Source: JARRJS01 sp037388885
GTDB taxonomy: Bacteria; Gemmatimonadota; Gemmatimonadetes; Longimicrobiales; RSA9
Direction of reading: 5' to 3'
Length of the DNA: 64,000 nt
Assembly (NCBI GenBank): GCA_037388885.1
Contig: JARRJS010000002.1
Location: 1-64,000, forward strand
This document shows, one piece after another, positions 34,377-45,100 of this stretch (its first letter is position 1; the number at the start of each line of letters is the position of its first letter). The position numbers and the translations under genes are program-made. The notes beneath the pieces were generated by a model. The model was not told where the DNA came from, ran no database searches, and saw only the letters and a program-made list of their open reading frames with translations.

Positions 34377-35555
34377 TCAGGCGAAACCCCGAAGGGTATC
34401 GCGAAGCTGCCTCAACAAGTGCGCCATCGCCAGTTGCGGGTTGATGTTGATGCGAGCCAGCGCGCGCGCTTCATCCACGAGCCGGATGGCATCGGGCGCC
34501 GTCACGGCGACAGCCGGCAGCGCGGTTGCGAGCTCTTCGAGCTCGCCCATGGCGTCGACGTTGACGATGCTGTCGCGGGCGTCGTTGGCGAACGCTGCCA
34601 GGTCTCGTAACCAGACGTTCAGCGCAGCGAGGAGGTCACTGTAATGTCCCCGTGCGCCGGTCGGGGACTGGGCGTGCGCGGCCGCGACGCGTGCAGCCGC
34701 GTCTTTGCTGGCGACGGATTGCAGTATCTGACGGGCCTCATCGCGCAGGGCATCGAGGGGCCCGGGCTCGCCGTCTTGCGGCAGAAAGGCGAGGGCCCGG
34801 CCGATTGAGCCTTCTGCGAGATGGGCGGCGAGATGGGCGGCGTCGGCGGAGGCCGCCGCGTGTTCAACGAGAAAGGCGGCGACCCTGTCCACGGGCAGGG
34901 GTCGCAGGCGAACGGGTGCGAGGCGCGACCGGATGGTGGGCAGGAGCATCTCGGGGTCTGTGGTGGTGAGCAGGAACGTCGTGTCGGCGGGTGGCTCCTC
35001 GAGCACCTTGAGGACGGCGTTTGCGGCCTCTTCGCTGGACTCCTGCGGGACCAGCATCTCGGCGTCGCCGATCAGGCAGACCTTGCGGTGGCCCATGGCC
35101 GGCGTGGTGGCGACGAGGCGTCGGATGGTGCGCACCTGCGCCAGGTAGAGCCCGACGGACTGGTCGGGGAGCGAGCGGCGCAGGGGCTGGGCGCGTCGGG
35201 CGTCGAGCTCCGCGGCGCGGGCGTCTTCGAAGGCGTCTGCCAGGCGATCCGGGCTACCGTAGACCTTCGGGCGGGGCAGGGGGAAGAACCAATGGATGTC
35301 CGGGTGTTGGAGCGCCCGGGCGAGTTTGCAGGATCGGCAATGGTTGCAGGGCTCGTTGTCGGTGGGCGCTTCACATGCGAGGAGCTGCGCGAACCAGAGT
35401 GCCACGCGCTGGCGCCCGACGCCGGGCGGCCCGTGCAACAGCATGGATGCGGGCACGTCGCCGCGGGCGGCGGCCCGGGCCAGGCGTCTTCGCACCGCCT
35501 CGTGGCCCTGGACCGGCGGTAGCGTGCTCACCCGCCCGGCTTCGGCTTGAGCCAT
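34377..35555 (-). CDS. holB: DNA polymerase III delta-prime subunit
   Basis: Clamp-loader stator subunit, 392 residues. An AAA+ fold is shown by HGPPGVGRQRVAL, with the Walker A lysine replaced by Arg as expected for non-ATP-binding delta-prime. A four-cysteine zinc module CEAPTDNEPCNHCRSC is present, with NAVLKVLEEPP and TIRSRLAPVRLRPL (SRC-like region, here SRL). The N-terminus overlaps the end of envC by 28 bases, so it is the last gene of the ftsEX-envC unit. Confidence 0.88.
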   Translation of the reverse strand: MAQAEAGRVSTLPPVQGHEAVRRRLARAAARGDVPASMLLHGPPGVGRQRVALWFAQLLACEAPTDNEPCNHCRSCKLARALQHPDIHWFFPLPRPKVYGSPDRLADAFEDARAAELDARRAQPLRRSLPDQSVGLYLAQVRTIRRLVATTPAMGHRKVCLIGDAEMLVPQESSEEAANAVLKVLEEPPADTTFLLTTTDPEMLLPTIRSRLAPVRLRPLPVDRVAAFLVEHAAASADAAHLAAHLAEGSIGRALAFLPQDGEPGPLDALRDEARQILQSVASKDAAARVAAAHAQSPTGARGHYSDLLAALNVWLRDLAAFANDARDSIVNVDAMGELEELATALPAVAVTAPDAIRLVDEARALARININPQLAMAHLLRQLRDTLRGFA

Positions 35556-36757
35556 TGGAGCGGGTCCACCGGCACGGGTGCGCCGCCGCCCACCGGTGCG
35601 TGAATGCGGAACTCGACGTGAGGCCCTTCCGGCGTGTTCTCGCCACCCACCGTGCCCACGACCTGGCCGGCGTTGACGTCCTGTCCCTCCACGACTTGGA
35701 TCTTCTTGAGGTACATATAGAGGGTATAATACCCGCCGCCGTGGCTGATGATGACGCTGGGCCCGTAGCCTTCCATGGGCTGGGCCAGGACCACCGTGCC
35801 TGCCTTTACCGCGTGTACGGGTGTGCCCGGCGCCGCCCCGATGCCGATACCGTTCCAGCGAAGGGTGACACCGTTCGGGCGTCTGTCCGGCCCGAATCGG
35901 TACACCAGCTTGCCGGCCACCGGCCAGTTGAGGCTCCCCATGTCTCTGTTGGGATTGAGGTTGCCCGCACCCGCCGGCGCGGCGCCGGCGATGGCGCGAC
36001 GCCGCTCCTCTTCTCGCCGGGCCCGCTCCAGGTTGGCGATGACGTCCGTGAGGTGGGCCTCGTCCTCGGCGAGCTGCTGCAGGCGACCCCGGGTGCGACG
36101 CGCCCGCGCCCGGTAGTCCTGCAGTGTCCGCTGCTGCCGCCGCTCCAGGTACTGGAGCTGTGCGAATTCCGACAACTTCTCGGCGCGCAGACGCTGAAGC
36201 TGTGCGAGGCTGGACTTCAGCTCGTTCTCCTGGGAGGTCAGGCTCTTTTCGAGAGAAGAGACCTCGTCCAGCAACAGCCGGTCGTGCACGGCCACTAGGT
36301 GGAGATATTTGTAGCGGCTAAGCAGGTCCCCGAAGCTGCGGGCGCTCAGCAGGACCCGGACCGTGTGCAGAGGCCCCTGCTCATAGATGGATCGCAGCCG
36401 ATGTCGCAGCAGCACGCTGCGGGCCTTCAACCGGTCGCGCGTGTGCACGAGCTGCGCCGTGATGGTGTCAACGCTCGATGCCAGGGCTACCGTCTGGAAG
36501 TCCAGCTCCTTGAGGGCATCGGTGGATGCCAGCACCTGCTGCTCGATATTGGCCAGCTCGCTGGCTACATCGTGCACACGCGTCTGCAACGTCTGCATCT
36601 GCTGCTGGAGCTGCTCGCGTTCCCTGCGGATCTGGTCCAATCGCGCCCGACTGTCCCGCAGCTGCTTCTGCGTGTCGCTCTGTGCGGCCACCGGTGAGGC
36701 GCATACGGCGAACACGACGAAGGCGAGGGCGGCAGCCGCGCCGCGATGGTGGCGCAT
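35528..36757 (-). CDS. envC: Murein hydrolase activator EnvC
   Basis: Periplasmic activator of cell-division amidases. The 409-residue protein has a signal peptide (residues 1-25, ending PVAAQ), two long coiled-coil segments (about 26-245) and a C-terminal LytM domain (about 285-405). The LytM metal ligands are lost: the H..D motif reads WNGIGI, and the HxH motif reads PHVEF. This is expected for an activator rather than an enzyme. ATG 36757 overlaps the ftsX stop by one base (TGATG), which places it directly after its known regulator FtsEX. Confidence 0.9.
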   Translation of the reverse strand: MRHHRGAAAALAFVVFAVCASPVAAQSDTQKQLRDSRARLDQIRREREQLQQQMQTLQTRVHDVASELANIEQQVLASTDALKELDFQTVALASSVDTITAQLVHTRDRLKARSVLLRHRLRSIYEQGPLHTVRVLLSARSFGDLLSRYKYLHLVAVHDRLLLDEVSSLEKSLTSQENELKSSLAQLQRLRAEKLSEFAQLQYLERRQQRTLQDYRARARRTRGRLQQLAEDEAHLTDVIANLERARREEERRRAIAGAAPAGAGNLNPNRDMGSLNWPVAGKLVYRFGPDRRPNGVTLRWNGIGIGAAPGTPVHAVKAGTVVLAQPMEGYGPSVIISHGGGYYTLYMYLKKIQVVEGQDVNAGQVVGTVGGENTPEGPHVEFRIHAPVGGGAPVPVDPLQWLKPKPGG

Positions 36758-37611
36758 CACAGCTCCTGGAGGTGCTGCCGGACCGCGGACCAGCTGGCGG
36801 CGACCCCCAGCACACCGCCGACCACGAACCCGCTCAGGACCCACGAGGGCGGCATCCAATCGAGGTGGAAGATGGAGTCGGAAAGCACGCGGTAGATCAA
36901 ATACACGGCCGGCAGTGCGAAGAACGCGCCCAGGATGCCGGTGAAGAACCCCTCGAACAGGAACGGGCGACGAATGAAGGCGTTGGTGGCGCCGACCAGC
37001 CGCATGATGGCGATCTCGTCACGGCGCGCGAAGATGGCCATGCGGATGGCCGAACCGATGATCAGAGCGGCCACCAAGGCGAATGCGCCGCCCACCACGA
37101 GAGTAGCCGCTCCGGCCACACGCCGCAGCAGGTAGACCTTGTCGAGCCATTCACGGCCGTAGCGCACATCCTCGACGAAGGGGTAGGCCGACACGCGGGC
37201 GGCCACCGACGTGGCCACCGCCGGTCCCTTCTGTCCGGGGACCAGGGAGATCTCCAGCGATGCCGGCAGCGGGTTCACGTCGAGGTCAGAGAAGATGCTG
37301 CTGATGTCGGACAGCTCCTGTTTGGCGATTTCCAGCGCCTGGGCGCGGGAAACGTAGAGCACGTCACGGACTTCGGGCATGGCCTGGATATGGGCGCGAG
37401 CTTCCTGCACTTCCTCCTCCGTCGCGTCGTCGCGCAGGTACGCGACGACTTCGACGCGCGATTCCACGCGATTCAGCACTTCGCGCACGTTCTGGGCGGT
37501 GACCCCGAAGATGCCCAGCACACAGAGCGACAGACCAATCATGGCGGCCGAAAGCAGGGTCAGCACGGGCGTCCGGCGGAAAGCTGCCAGGGCTTCGCGG
37601 ATGGAGTACAT
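36757..37611 (-). CDS. ftsX: Cell-division protein FtsX
   Basis: Transmembrane partner of FtsE that transmits ATPase changes to periplasmic EnvC. The 284-residue protein has one helix near the N-terminus (about 20-42), a periplasmic domain (about 43-165) and three C-terminal helices. AFRRTPVLTLLSAAMIGLSL and MAIFARRDEIAIMRLVGATN are typical. It lies 3 bases after ftsE. Confidence 0.93.
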   Translation of the reverse strand: MYSIREALAAFRRTPVLTLLSAAMIGLSLCVLGIFGVTAQNVREVLNRVESRVEVVAYLRDDATEEEVQEARAHIQAMPEVRDVLYVSRAQALEIAKQELSDISSIFSDLDVNPLPASLEISLVPGQKGPAVATSVAARVSAYPFVEDVRYGREWLDKVYLLRRVAGAATLVVGGAFALVAALIIGSAIRMAIFARRDEIAIMRLVGATNAFIRRPFLFEGFFTGILGAFFALPAVYLIYRVLSDSIFHLDWMPPSWVLSGFVVGGVLGVAASWSAVRQHLQEL

Positions 37612-37614
37612 CGA

Positions 37615-38283
37615 TCAAGCCTCCGAGTCGTACACGAGCTGCCCGTGGTCCAGCTCGATCACGCGGGTGTTGGGGTGGCTGCGGATCAGCGCCGCGTCGT
37701 GAGTCGCAAAAAGCACCGCCGTGCCGGCCGCGTGGATTTCACGGAACAGGTCGTAGATGCCCCGAGTGGCCCGGTCGTCCAGGTTGCCCGTCGGCTCGTC
37801 GGCGAGCAAAAGCACGGGGTCGTTGGCCAGCGCTCGGGCGATGGCGACGCGCTGCTGTTCTCCGCCCGACAGCTCGCTGGGCAGCGCCTCGGACTTGGCC
37901 GCGAGCCCGACCTGCGCCAGCAGGCGGGCGACCTTCACGCGGATGACGTTCTTGCGGGCACCGGTCACCTGCAGGGCGAAGGAGATGTTCTCGGCCGCGG
38001 TGCGGTCTGGGAGCAACCGGAAGTCCTGGAAAACGAACCCGATCTTGCGGCGCAGGATCGCGATTTCGCGGGACCGGATGGTGTCCGCGCTGTGGCCGCT
38101 CACGACCACCTCGCCCGACGTCGGGCGGTCTGCCATGTGGATCAGTCGCAGCACCGTCGTCTTGCCGGCGCCGCTGTGGCCGGTGAGGAAGCAGAAGTCG
38201 TGCTTGTTGAAGCGGAAGGAAACGTCGTTCAACGCCCGTCCCGACCGTGGAAACTCCATGACGACGTTCTGGAACCGGATCAT
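37615..38283 (-). CDS. ftsE: Cell-division ATP-binding protein FtsE
   Basis: ABC-type ATPase of the FtsEX complex, 222 residues. Walker A GHSGAGKTT, Q-loop FVFQDFRLLPDRT, signature LSGGEQQR, Walker B VLLLADEPTGNLD and H-loop ATHD are all intact. Its ATG overlaps the pdxA stop (ATGA). Confidence 0.95.
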   Translation of the reverse strand: MIRFQNVVMEFPRSGRALNDVSFRFNKHDFCFLTGHSGAGKTTVLRLIHMADRPTSGEVVVSGHSADTIRSREIAILRRKIGFVFQDFRLLPDRTAAENISFALQVTGARKNVIRVKVARLLAQVGLAAKSEALPSELSGGEQQRVAIARALANDPVLLLADEPTGNLDDRATRGIYDLFREIHAAGTAVLFATHDAALIRSHPNTRVIELDHGQLVYDSEA

Positions 38284-39248
38284 GCGCTCATCCCGGAGAG
38301 AACCTGGCGTGCCCGCGCGAGGCGGGCTGCCAACCTGATGGCCTCGGCCATGGAGGATGGATCGGCCACCCCCTTGCCCGCAATGTCCAGCGCGGTGCCG
38401 TGGTCGGGCGATGTCCGCACGAAAGGCAGACCGAGCGTGACATTGACGCCCTGCCCGAAGGACGCCGTCTTGAACGCGGCCATGCCGACATCGTGGTACG
38501 GGGCAATCACCACATCGAAATCGCCGCGCAGCGCCCGGACGAAAACGGTGTCGGCGGGCAACGGCCCGGTGGCGTCGAGGCCGGCGGCCGTCAACGTGTC
38601 GAGCGCCGGCTTCACGATGCGGGCCTCCTCATCGCCGAACAGGCCGCCGTCGGACGCATGGGGGTTCACGGCGCAGAGGGCGAGGCGCGGTCTGGCGATC
38701 TGCCAGTCCTCCCGCAGGGCGCGCTCCACGATGCGGGCCTGCGAGACCAGCAACTCCGGTGACAGGAGGTCGGGCACACGCGCCAGGGGCACATGCTTGG
38801 TGGCGAGGACGACCCGAAGCGGCCCACCCAGCCGCGTCCGCTCCGCAGCCATGAGCATCACCACGTCCCGGACCCGGGCGAGCTCGGCAAGCATCTCCGT
38901 GTGGCCCGGGAACGGCTCGCCTGCGGCGTGCAAGGCCGCCTTGTCGATGGGCGCGGTGACGATCCCGCTCACCTCGCCGGCCAGCGCCAGCCGGACCGCT
39001 TCCCGGATGGCGGCGGCAGCGATGCGGCCGGCCTGGGCCGGGTCGTCCCACGGGCGGTCTGTCGGCACCGACACCACGTCGTGAGCGGACGGCGGGGCGA
39101 GGGATGGGGGCCCGACGAAGACGAGCTCAATGGACTCCGGTTGTTCGGCGGCCACTGTGCGTGCCGCGGCGGCGGCGACCTCGGGGCCAATGCCCCGGGG
39201 GTCACCGAGTGTCACGGCCAGCCGCACCGTGCGCGTCGCCCGTATCAC
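38280..39248 (-). CDS. pdxA: 4-hydroxythreonine-4-phosphate dehydrogenase
   Basis: Oxidises 4-phosphohydroxy-threonine in the DXP-dependent route to pyridoxal phosphate. The 322-residue protein shows TLGDPRGIGPEV at the N-terminus, metal/substrate residues in TAPIDKAAL and PGHTEML, NPHASDGGLFGDEE, and YHDVGMAAFK. The start is GTG 39248, ten bases after GGAGGCG. Its end overlaps ftsE, so vitamin B6 synthesis and division genes are co-transcribed here. Confidence 0.93.
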   Translation of the reverse strand: MIRATRTVRLAVTLGDPRGIGPEVAAAAARTVAAEQPESIELVFVGPPSLAPPSAHDVVSVPTDRPWDDPAQAGRIAAAAIREAVRLALAGEVSGIVTAPIDKAALHAAGEPFPGHTEMLAELARVRDVVMLMAAERTRLGGPLRVVLATKHVPLARVPDLLSPELLVSQARIVERALREDWQIARPRLALCAVNPHASDGGLFGDEEARIVKPALDTLTAAGLDATGPLPADTVFVRALRGDFDVVIAPYHDVGMAAFKTASFGQGVNVTLGLPFVRTSPDHGTALDIAGKGVADPSSMAEAIRLAARLARARQVLSGMSA

Positions 39249-39263
39249 CAGGCGTCGCCTCCT

Positions 39264-40577
39264 TCAGAATCGGATATCGATGTACGTTTTCGCGCGCAGC
39301 TCTTTGATCAGCTCATCGAGGAGCTTCTGTTGCTCCAGCTGCTTGCGGACCTGCTGGCGCACCTGCTGATCGTCGAGAGAGTATGTCCCGGAAGCTTCCA
39401 GCTGCGTGACCTTGACGACGGCCCAGCGCTCCTGCCCGCGGGTCGTGATCTGGAACGGACCGACGATGTCGCCCTGCTTCGCGGAAGCAAGCTCCGTCTT
39501 GTACGGCTCCGGCAGCGACTCCTGCAGGGCGGGGCCCACGCGCTTGTCCTCGTTCTGGTCCCCGAATCGGGTCTCGAGCGAATCCATGGTTACGCCCTGC
39601 TGAGCGAGGCTCACCACCGAGTCGGCACGGGCCTTGGCGCTGTCCATGTCCGCCGGCGTGATCTCCGGCTTGATCAGGATGTGTCGCGCTTGCCGCTCCG
39701 GGCCTCTGGCCTTTTCCAGCTTGATGATGTGGAAACCGAATGGGGTCTCCACGATACCGCTGATTTGGCCAGGCTTCAGCGCGTAAGCCGCGCGCTCGAA
39801 CGCCGGCACCATCTGGCCCGGCCGGAACCAGCCCAGCTCGCCGCCCTGCGGCGCCGAGCCCGCGTCCTGGGAATAATGCCGGGCCAGCTCGGCGAAGTCC
39901 GCACCGTGTTGAAGCTGCGTCAGGATGTCACGCGCTTTCGCGAGGGCTACCTTCCGCGCCGAGTCAGTGGGCTGGGGCGAAACGACAACCTGATCGAACG
40001 ATATGGTCGCCGGCCGCTTGCCCAGGCTGCTGCGACGCTCGTCGAGGTACTGTCGCATCTCGTCCACCGTCACCGGCGGAGGATTGCGGTCCCGCTGCAC
40101 TTTCGCCAGGTAGCGCTGGACGAGCATGTTCTGGCGTACGTCCTTGCGGAGCATGTTGCGGAACTCCACCTCCGTCAGGCCCGACCGCGCCAGCGCCGCC
40201 CGGAACGCCGCCGGGCCGCCCACGGACTGCTGACGATGCTGTACCTCCGCATCAACCTCGGAGTTGACGTCCGCGTCATCGACCACGACGGAGTCCTGGA
40301 GCGCCGCCTGCACCAGCAACAACTGGTTGACGAGGGGATCCAGCGTCTTGCGACGCAGCTTGTTCAACGCGTCGGAGTCGGTGGGAATCTTCTGACCAGA
40401 CGCCTGAAGCCGGAGCAGCTGCTCCTGGATATCACTGGCCAGGACCACACTGTCGCCGACGACGGCGACAATGCGGTCCACCAGCGATTCGGGGGGATTC
40501 GCTGCCTGGGCGGCCAGGGGGCCGGCCAGCACGAAGCCGAGGACCAAAGGTACGAGGACGCGCTTTGACTTGATCAT
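39264..40577 (-). CDS. Periplasmic SurA-like peptidyl-prolyl isomerase
   Basis: Outer-membrane protein chaperone type, 437 residues. A signal peptide (1-25, ending LAAQA) precedes a SurA N-terminal helical domain (VDRIVAVVGDSVVLASDI). The first parvulin domain (about 190-280: FAELARHYSQDAGSAPQGGE, FGFHIIKLE) is canonical. The second parvulin domain is divergent. ATG 40577 was chosen for its signal peptide. It works with the lipoprotein PPIase encoded just upstream. Confidence 0.87.
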   Translation of the reverse strand: MIKSKRVLVPLVLGFVLAGPLAAQAANPPESLVDRIVAVVGDSVVLASDIQEQLLRLQASGQKIPTDSDALNKLRRKTLDPLVNQLLLVQAALQDSVVVDDADVNSEVDAEVQHRQQSVGGPAAFRAALARSGLTEVEFRNMLRKDVRQNMLVQRYLAKVQRDRNPPPVTVDEMRQYLDERRSSLGKRPATISFDQVVVSPQPTDSARKVALAKARDILTQLQHGADFAELARHYSQDAGSAPQGGELGWFRPGQMVPAFERAAYALKPGQISGIVETPFGFHIIKLEKARGPERQARHILIKPEITPADMDSAKARADSVVSLAQQGVTMDSLETRFGDQNEDKRVGPALQESLPEPYKTELASAKQGDIVGPFQITTRGQERWAVVKVTQLEASGTYSLDDQQVRQQVRKQLEQQKLLDELIKELRAKTYIDIRF

Positions 40578-40655
40578 GCCGCTACTACTGCGAGGGAACA
40601 GGGCCGACGCACGCCGGCCCTGTGTTATATCCCGCCTCACGGACCGAGTTCCTGT

Positions 40656-42074
40656 TCACTTGCCGCTCGTGTCCGTCGGTGGTTTGCCCTTCGAGCCTGT
40701 ACCCCCGTTCCGCTGTTGCTTCCACGCTTCGACCACCGGCGTGAACGAGCGGGGATACACCTTGCCGTTGAAGGTCTTGCGCAGCTCGTACGACAGGGCG
40801 CCCAGGCTCAACGGGCTCGCACGCCCCGCGATGATGTCGTTCAGCAAGGACTGCACTCGCCGGTCAATGGCTGCGTTCACCGTTTCACCCTGCTGGGGGT
40901 GGACCGGCAGCAGGCCGATCCTTTCGGCCGCGGAGCGCAGGCGTTGCCGGAGGTTCTCGCGCATGCTGTCCTGCTGGGCTTCCGTCGGTCCCAGGCCGCG
41001 GTCGCGCGCTTCCTGCAGCACGATCTGGGTCTGTGCCATGCGCTCGAGCACGCTGTGCATCTGCGTGTCCTGCATGGAGGCCAGCTGCGTACGGTTGCGG
41101 ATCGTGGATCGCCGCGCCAGATCAAGAACGTCGCCGACCGTCACGGCGCCGCCCCGGTATCGAACGAGGGCACGCCCGCGCTGCTGCTTGCTCAGGTCCT
41201 CATCGGGTCGCTGCACCACGTCCTTCGCCACCGCGGAGGCATCGTCCACATACTGGAGGTTCGCCTGCTTCGTGAGCGAGTCCACGAACGCCTGGAGCCG
41301 CTGCTGCTCCCGCTGTTGCAGGACTTGCTGGCGAAACCGCGGCCCCATCTCCTTCATGCTCTGCGTCTCCCGGTTCAGCACCTGGATGATATGGAAGCCG
41401 AACGGCGTTTCCACGACATCACTGATCTGGCCCGGCTTCAGCGCGAAGGCCGCGTTCTCGAACGGGCCGACCATCTGTCCGCGCCCGAACGTGCCCAGGT
41501 CCCCCCCTTTCTGCGCAGTGCCCGGGTCCTGACTGTATTCCCGGGCCAGCTTGGCAAAGTCTTCGCCCGCCACCGCGCGCTGGCGGATCTTCTCGGCCAG
41601 GGCGTGGATGCTGTCCCTTTGCTGCGGCGTGGCATCGGATGGCACGGTGAACAGGATATGGCGCGCGTGGACACGCGTTCCCGGTTGCTGCTGCTCGTAG
41701 ATCTCCTGAAGGGCCGAATCGCTGATGGTGGTATCGGGCCCAATGATCTGGGCGCGGATGCGCTGGAACAACCCCTGCTGGATGTTCGTTTCGACGATCG
41801 AAGTCAGGTCCACATTGGACAGTGTGGGATCCTGGACCGCGGCGGTCGCCAGGAGCGTGTAGTCGATCCAGAGGTCGGCAATGGTCTGGACCAGAGCCGG
41901 CTCCGGCGTCATGCGGTTGTTCTGGCTCAGGAACGCCACCATCTGATCCGTGGAAAGCTCATTGCCGCCTGCGCGCGCCACGATATGCGAGTGCGCCGCC
42001 ATGGCGTCACTGAACGCGCTGCAACCGGATGTCAGCAGGCCGACGAGTGCGACAAAGACCAGAGTCCTGGTCAT
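40656..42074 (-). CDS. Peptidyl-prolyl isomerase lipoprotein (PrsA/SurA-like)
   Basis: A 472-residue lipoprotein (lipobox LTSGC at residues 14-18) with one parvulin domain (about 165-260: HARHILFTVPSD, FAKLAREYSQDPGTAQKGG, FGFHIIQVLN). Helical chaperone-like parts precede it, and a long Gln/Arg-rich helical region follows. ATG 42074 has a clear AAGGAG site. Anchoring at a membrane and its place before the soluble SurA-like gene suggest a paired envelope folding system. Confidence 0.87.
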   Translation of the reverse strand: MTRTLVFVALVGLLTSGCSAFSDAMAAHSHIVARAGGNELSTDQMVAFLSQNNRMTPEPALVQTIADLWIDYTLLATAAVQDPTLSNVDLTSIVETNIQQGLFQRIRAQIIGPDTTISDSALQEIYEQQQPGTRVHARHILFTVPSDATPQQRDSIHALAEKIRQRAVAGEDFAKLAREYSQDPGTAQKGGDLGTFGRGQMVGPFENAAFALKPGQISDVVETPFGFHIIQVLNRETQSMKEMGPRFRQQVLQQREQQRLQAFVDSLTKQANLQYVDDASAVAKDVVQRPDEDLSKQQRGRALVRYRGGAVTVGDVLDLARRSTIRNRTQLASMQDTQMHSVLERMAQTQIVLQEARDRGLGPTEAQQDSMRENLRQRLRSAAERIGLLPVHPQQGETVNAAIDRRVQSLLNDIIAGRASPLSLGALSYELRKTFNGKVYPRSFTPVVEAWKQQRNGGTGSKGKPPTDTSGK

Positions 42075-42173
42075 CCGTTCTCCTTCTAAGGATGCCGTCG
42101 TATTGTCACCGAAGGCGTGGTTTTGCAGAAACTTCAAAAGATAGAGCCAGTGGGCATGAGGCGCTACCCGCCC

Positions 42174-45100
42174 TCACGCGGCGCGGGCGTCACTGACGAG
42201 CAGGTCCAGCGCCCGGGCGAGGGTGCGAGGGAGCGACTCGGCGCCGAGGCGATGCAGCACGAGGGAAAGGGGCAGCGTGCGACGCACTTCCACCTCGATT
42301 TGCTGGTCGTGCATGGCACCCTGGAGCACTGCCAGGTGCGGCACCACGTCGTTGCGGAAGCCGATGCGTGCACGGTCGTGGGTGACGCGGATCCCGGAGA
42401 TGCCGAGCGTACGGCCCAGTAGCCGGAGCTCGGCGGCGGACAGCAGGCGATCCACTTCCGGGGGTGGCGGACCGAAGCGGTCGGCGAGCTCGGCGCGCAG
42501 CGCCTGAATGTCGGCCGGTTGTTCCATGCGAGACAGGCGCCGGTAGAGGTGCAGCTTCTGGGACGCCTCGGGCACGTAGCTGTCCGGCAGGTACGCAGCA
42601 CCGTCCAATGCCACGTCCGGCGGCGGGAAGCGTTCGGGGCGTTCCTGGCCCTTGAGGCGGCGCACGGTCTGCTCTAGGAGCCGGGTGTAGGTGTCGACGC
42701 CGACGGCATGGACGAACCCGGACTGCTCGGCGCCCAGCAGGTTGCCGGCGCCGCGCAGCTCGAGGTCCTTGAGGGCGATGGCGTAGCCGCTGCCAAGCTC
42801 CGTGTATTGCTCGAGAATGCGGAGGCGCTTGTCCGCATGGTCGGTGGCGCTTTCGGGCAGGATCAGGTAGCAGAAGGCGCGGTGGTGGGATCGTCCGACG
42901 CGGCCGCGCAGCTGGTAAAGCTGCGCGAGGCCGAACAGGTCGGCGCGGTCCACGATGAGCGTGTTGGCCGTAGGCACGTCGAGGCCGTTCTCGATGATGG
43001 CGGTGGACACCAGCACGTTCACGTCGCCGTCCAGGAACCGGCGCATGACGTCGTCCAGCGCGGCGGCCGGCTGCTGGCCGTGGGCGATATCGACGCAGGC
43101 GTCGGGGACCAGGCCGCGGACGCGCTCGGCGACGGCACCGATGGACTGGACACGGTTGTGCACGACGAACACCTGGCCGCCGCGGTCCAGCTCGCGACGG
43201 ATGGCGTCCTCCATCACCTCGTCCATCCAGGGCACGACGTGCGTGATGATGGGCATGCGGTCCCGGGGCGGCGTCTGGATGAGGGACATGTCCCGGAGCC
43301 CGGCCAGGGAGAGGTGCAGCGTGCGCGGGATGGGCGTGGCCGTCATGGACAGCACGTCGATGTTGCGCTTCAGGTCCTTGAGCCGCTCTTTCTGTCGGAC
43401 GCCGAAGCGCTGCTCCTCGTCCACGACGAGCAGGCCGAGCTGGCGGAAGGCGGCGTCGGGTTCCAGCAGCCGATGGGTGCCGATGACGATGTCGATGGCG
43501 CCGGCGGCAAGATCCGCCAGGATGCGCTTCTGCTCCGCGGGCGTGCGGAATCGCGACAGGGCTTCCACGCGTACGGGGTAGCCGGCCAGGCGCTCCCGGA
43601 ACGTGTGCACGTGCTGCTCCACCAGGATCGTGGTGGGGGCCAGCACGGCCACCTGTGTGTCGTCCTGCGCGGCCTTGAACGCGGCACGGATGGCCACCTC
43701 CGTCTTGCCGTAGCCGACGTCGCCGCATACAAGGCGGTCCATGGGCCGCGGGGACTCCATGTCCTGCTTCACGTCTACCGTGGCCTGCCGCTGGTCCGGC
43801 GTGTCCTCGTACAGGAAGCTGGACTCCATCTCCTTCTGCCAGCGTGTGTCGGGAGGGAACGCGTGCCCTTCCGCCATCTCGCGGGCTGCGTAAAGCTGGA
43901 GCAGCTCCGCCGCCATCTCCCGGATGGCCTTCTCCGTCCGGCGCTTGAGCTTCGTCCAACTCTTGCCGCCGATCTTGTGGACTTTGGGCGGCTCGGCATC
44001 CTCCCGGTCGGGCACCCAGCGCTCGATGAGGTCCAGGCGATAGACCGGCAGGCGCAGGACCTCGCCGCCGGCGTACTCGATGGCCAGCGACTCGATCTCT
44101 TCGTTCCCGACGGTGACCCGTTCCATCTCGAGGAACCGGCCGACGCCGTGGTCGAGGTGCACCACGTAGTCGCCGGGCTTGAGCTGGGCCAGGCTTTCCA
44201 GCGCGACGGCACCCCGGAACCGGCGGCCGCGTCGCACCCGCCGGGCGCGGCGGAAGATCTCGTGGTCCGTCAGCACCCGGACCGGCGGGTCGGCGCCCTC
44301 CAGCACGAAGCCGCCGGAAACGGTTCCGAGAGCCAGCGCAGCCCCAGCCGGCAAGGCGCCGCCGCCGTCCAGCAGCTCCTCCAGCCGTTCCAGCTGGCCA
44401 GGATTTTCGCACAGGACGAAGCTTTGCTCACCGCGGGCCGCCCCGGCGCGCAGCAGGGCGCGCAGCCTCTCCATGTCCCGTTCGATTGGCTCCGGCTCGT
44501 GGGCGTCGAAGCGGATCTCGGCGTCGGGCGCCGGGACCAGACACAGGCGTCCAAACGAAGCCAGCGCCTCGCGGGCGGCGTGCGGGTCCAGGAACAACGA
44601 CTCCGGCGGTTCGATGTCCGGACGATGACGGCGTTCCGCCTCGTGCAGGCGCAGCAGATGCTCCCAGGCGCGCCGGAAGGCGGGTTCCGCACCTTCCGGT
44701 TCGACGAGCATGAGCACGGCCTCCGGCGGCACCACGTCCAGGAGCGTACGGCGCACACCGGCGGAAGTGGCCGAGGCCAGCCGCAGGTCCACGGGCAGCA
44801 CCGCGGCCTGCGCCAGCTCGCCGGTAGAGCGCTGGTCCAGAACGTCGAAGCGGCGGATCGATTCGATCTCGTCCCCCCAGAACTCCACGCGAACCGGCTC
44901 CACGGCGCCGAAGCTGAAGAGGTCGACGATGCCGCCGCGCACGGCGAACTGGCCGACGCCTTCCACCAGAGCGGTGCGCTCGAAGCCCATCAGTTCCAGG
45001 CGCTCCGCGAGCTCGGCGGGCCGAAGTGCCGCGCCGGTGGCGAGCGTCACGCGCAGGTCCGTGAGGGCTGACGGGATCTTCTCCCGCTCCTGAATGGCGC

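Noticed and set aside
42708..45071. 787-codon open frame antisense to mfd
   Set aside because: A GC-rich shadow of a clearly real gene; its protein is His/Arg/Gln-rich with no domain and no ribosome site. Similar long antisense frames elsewhere were rejected for the same reason.
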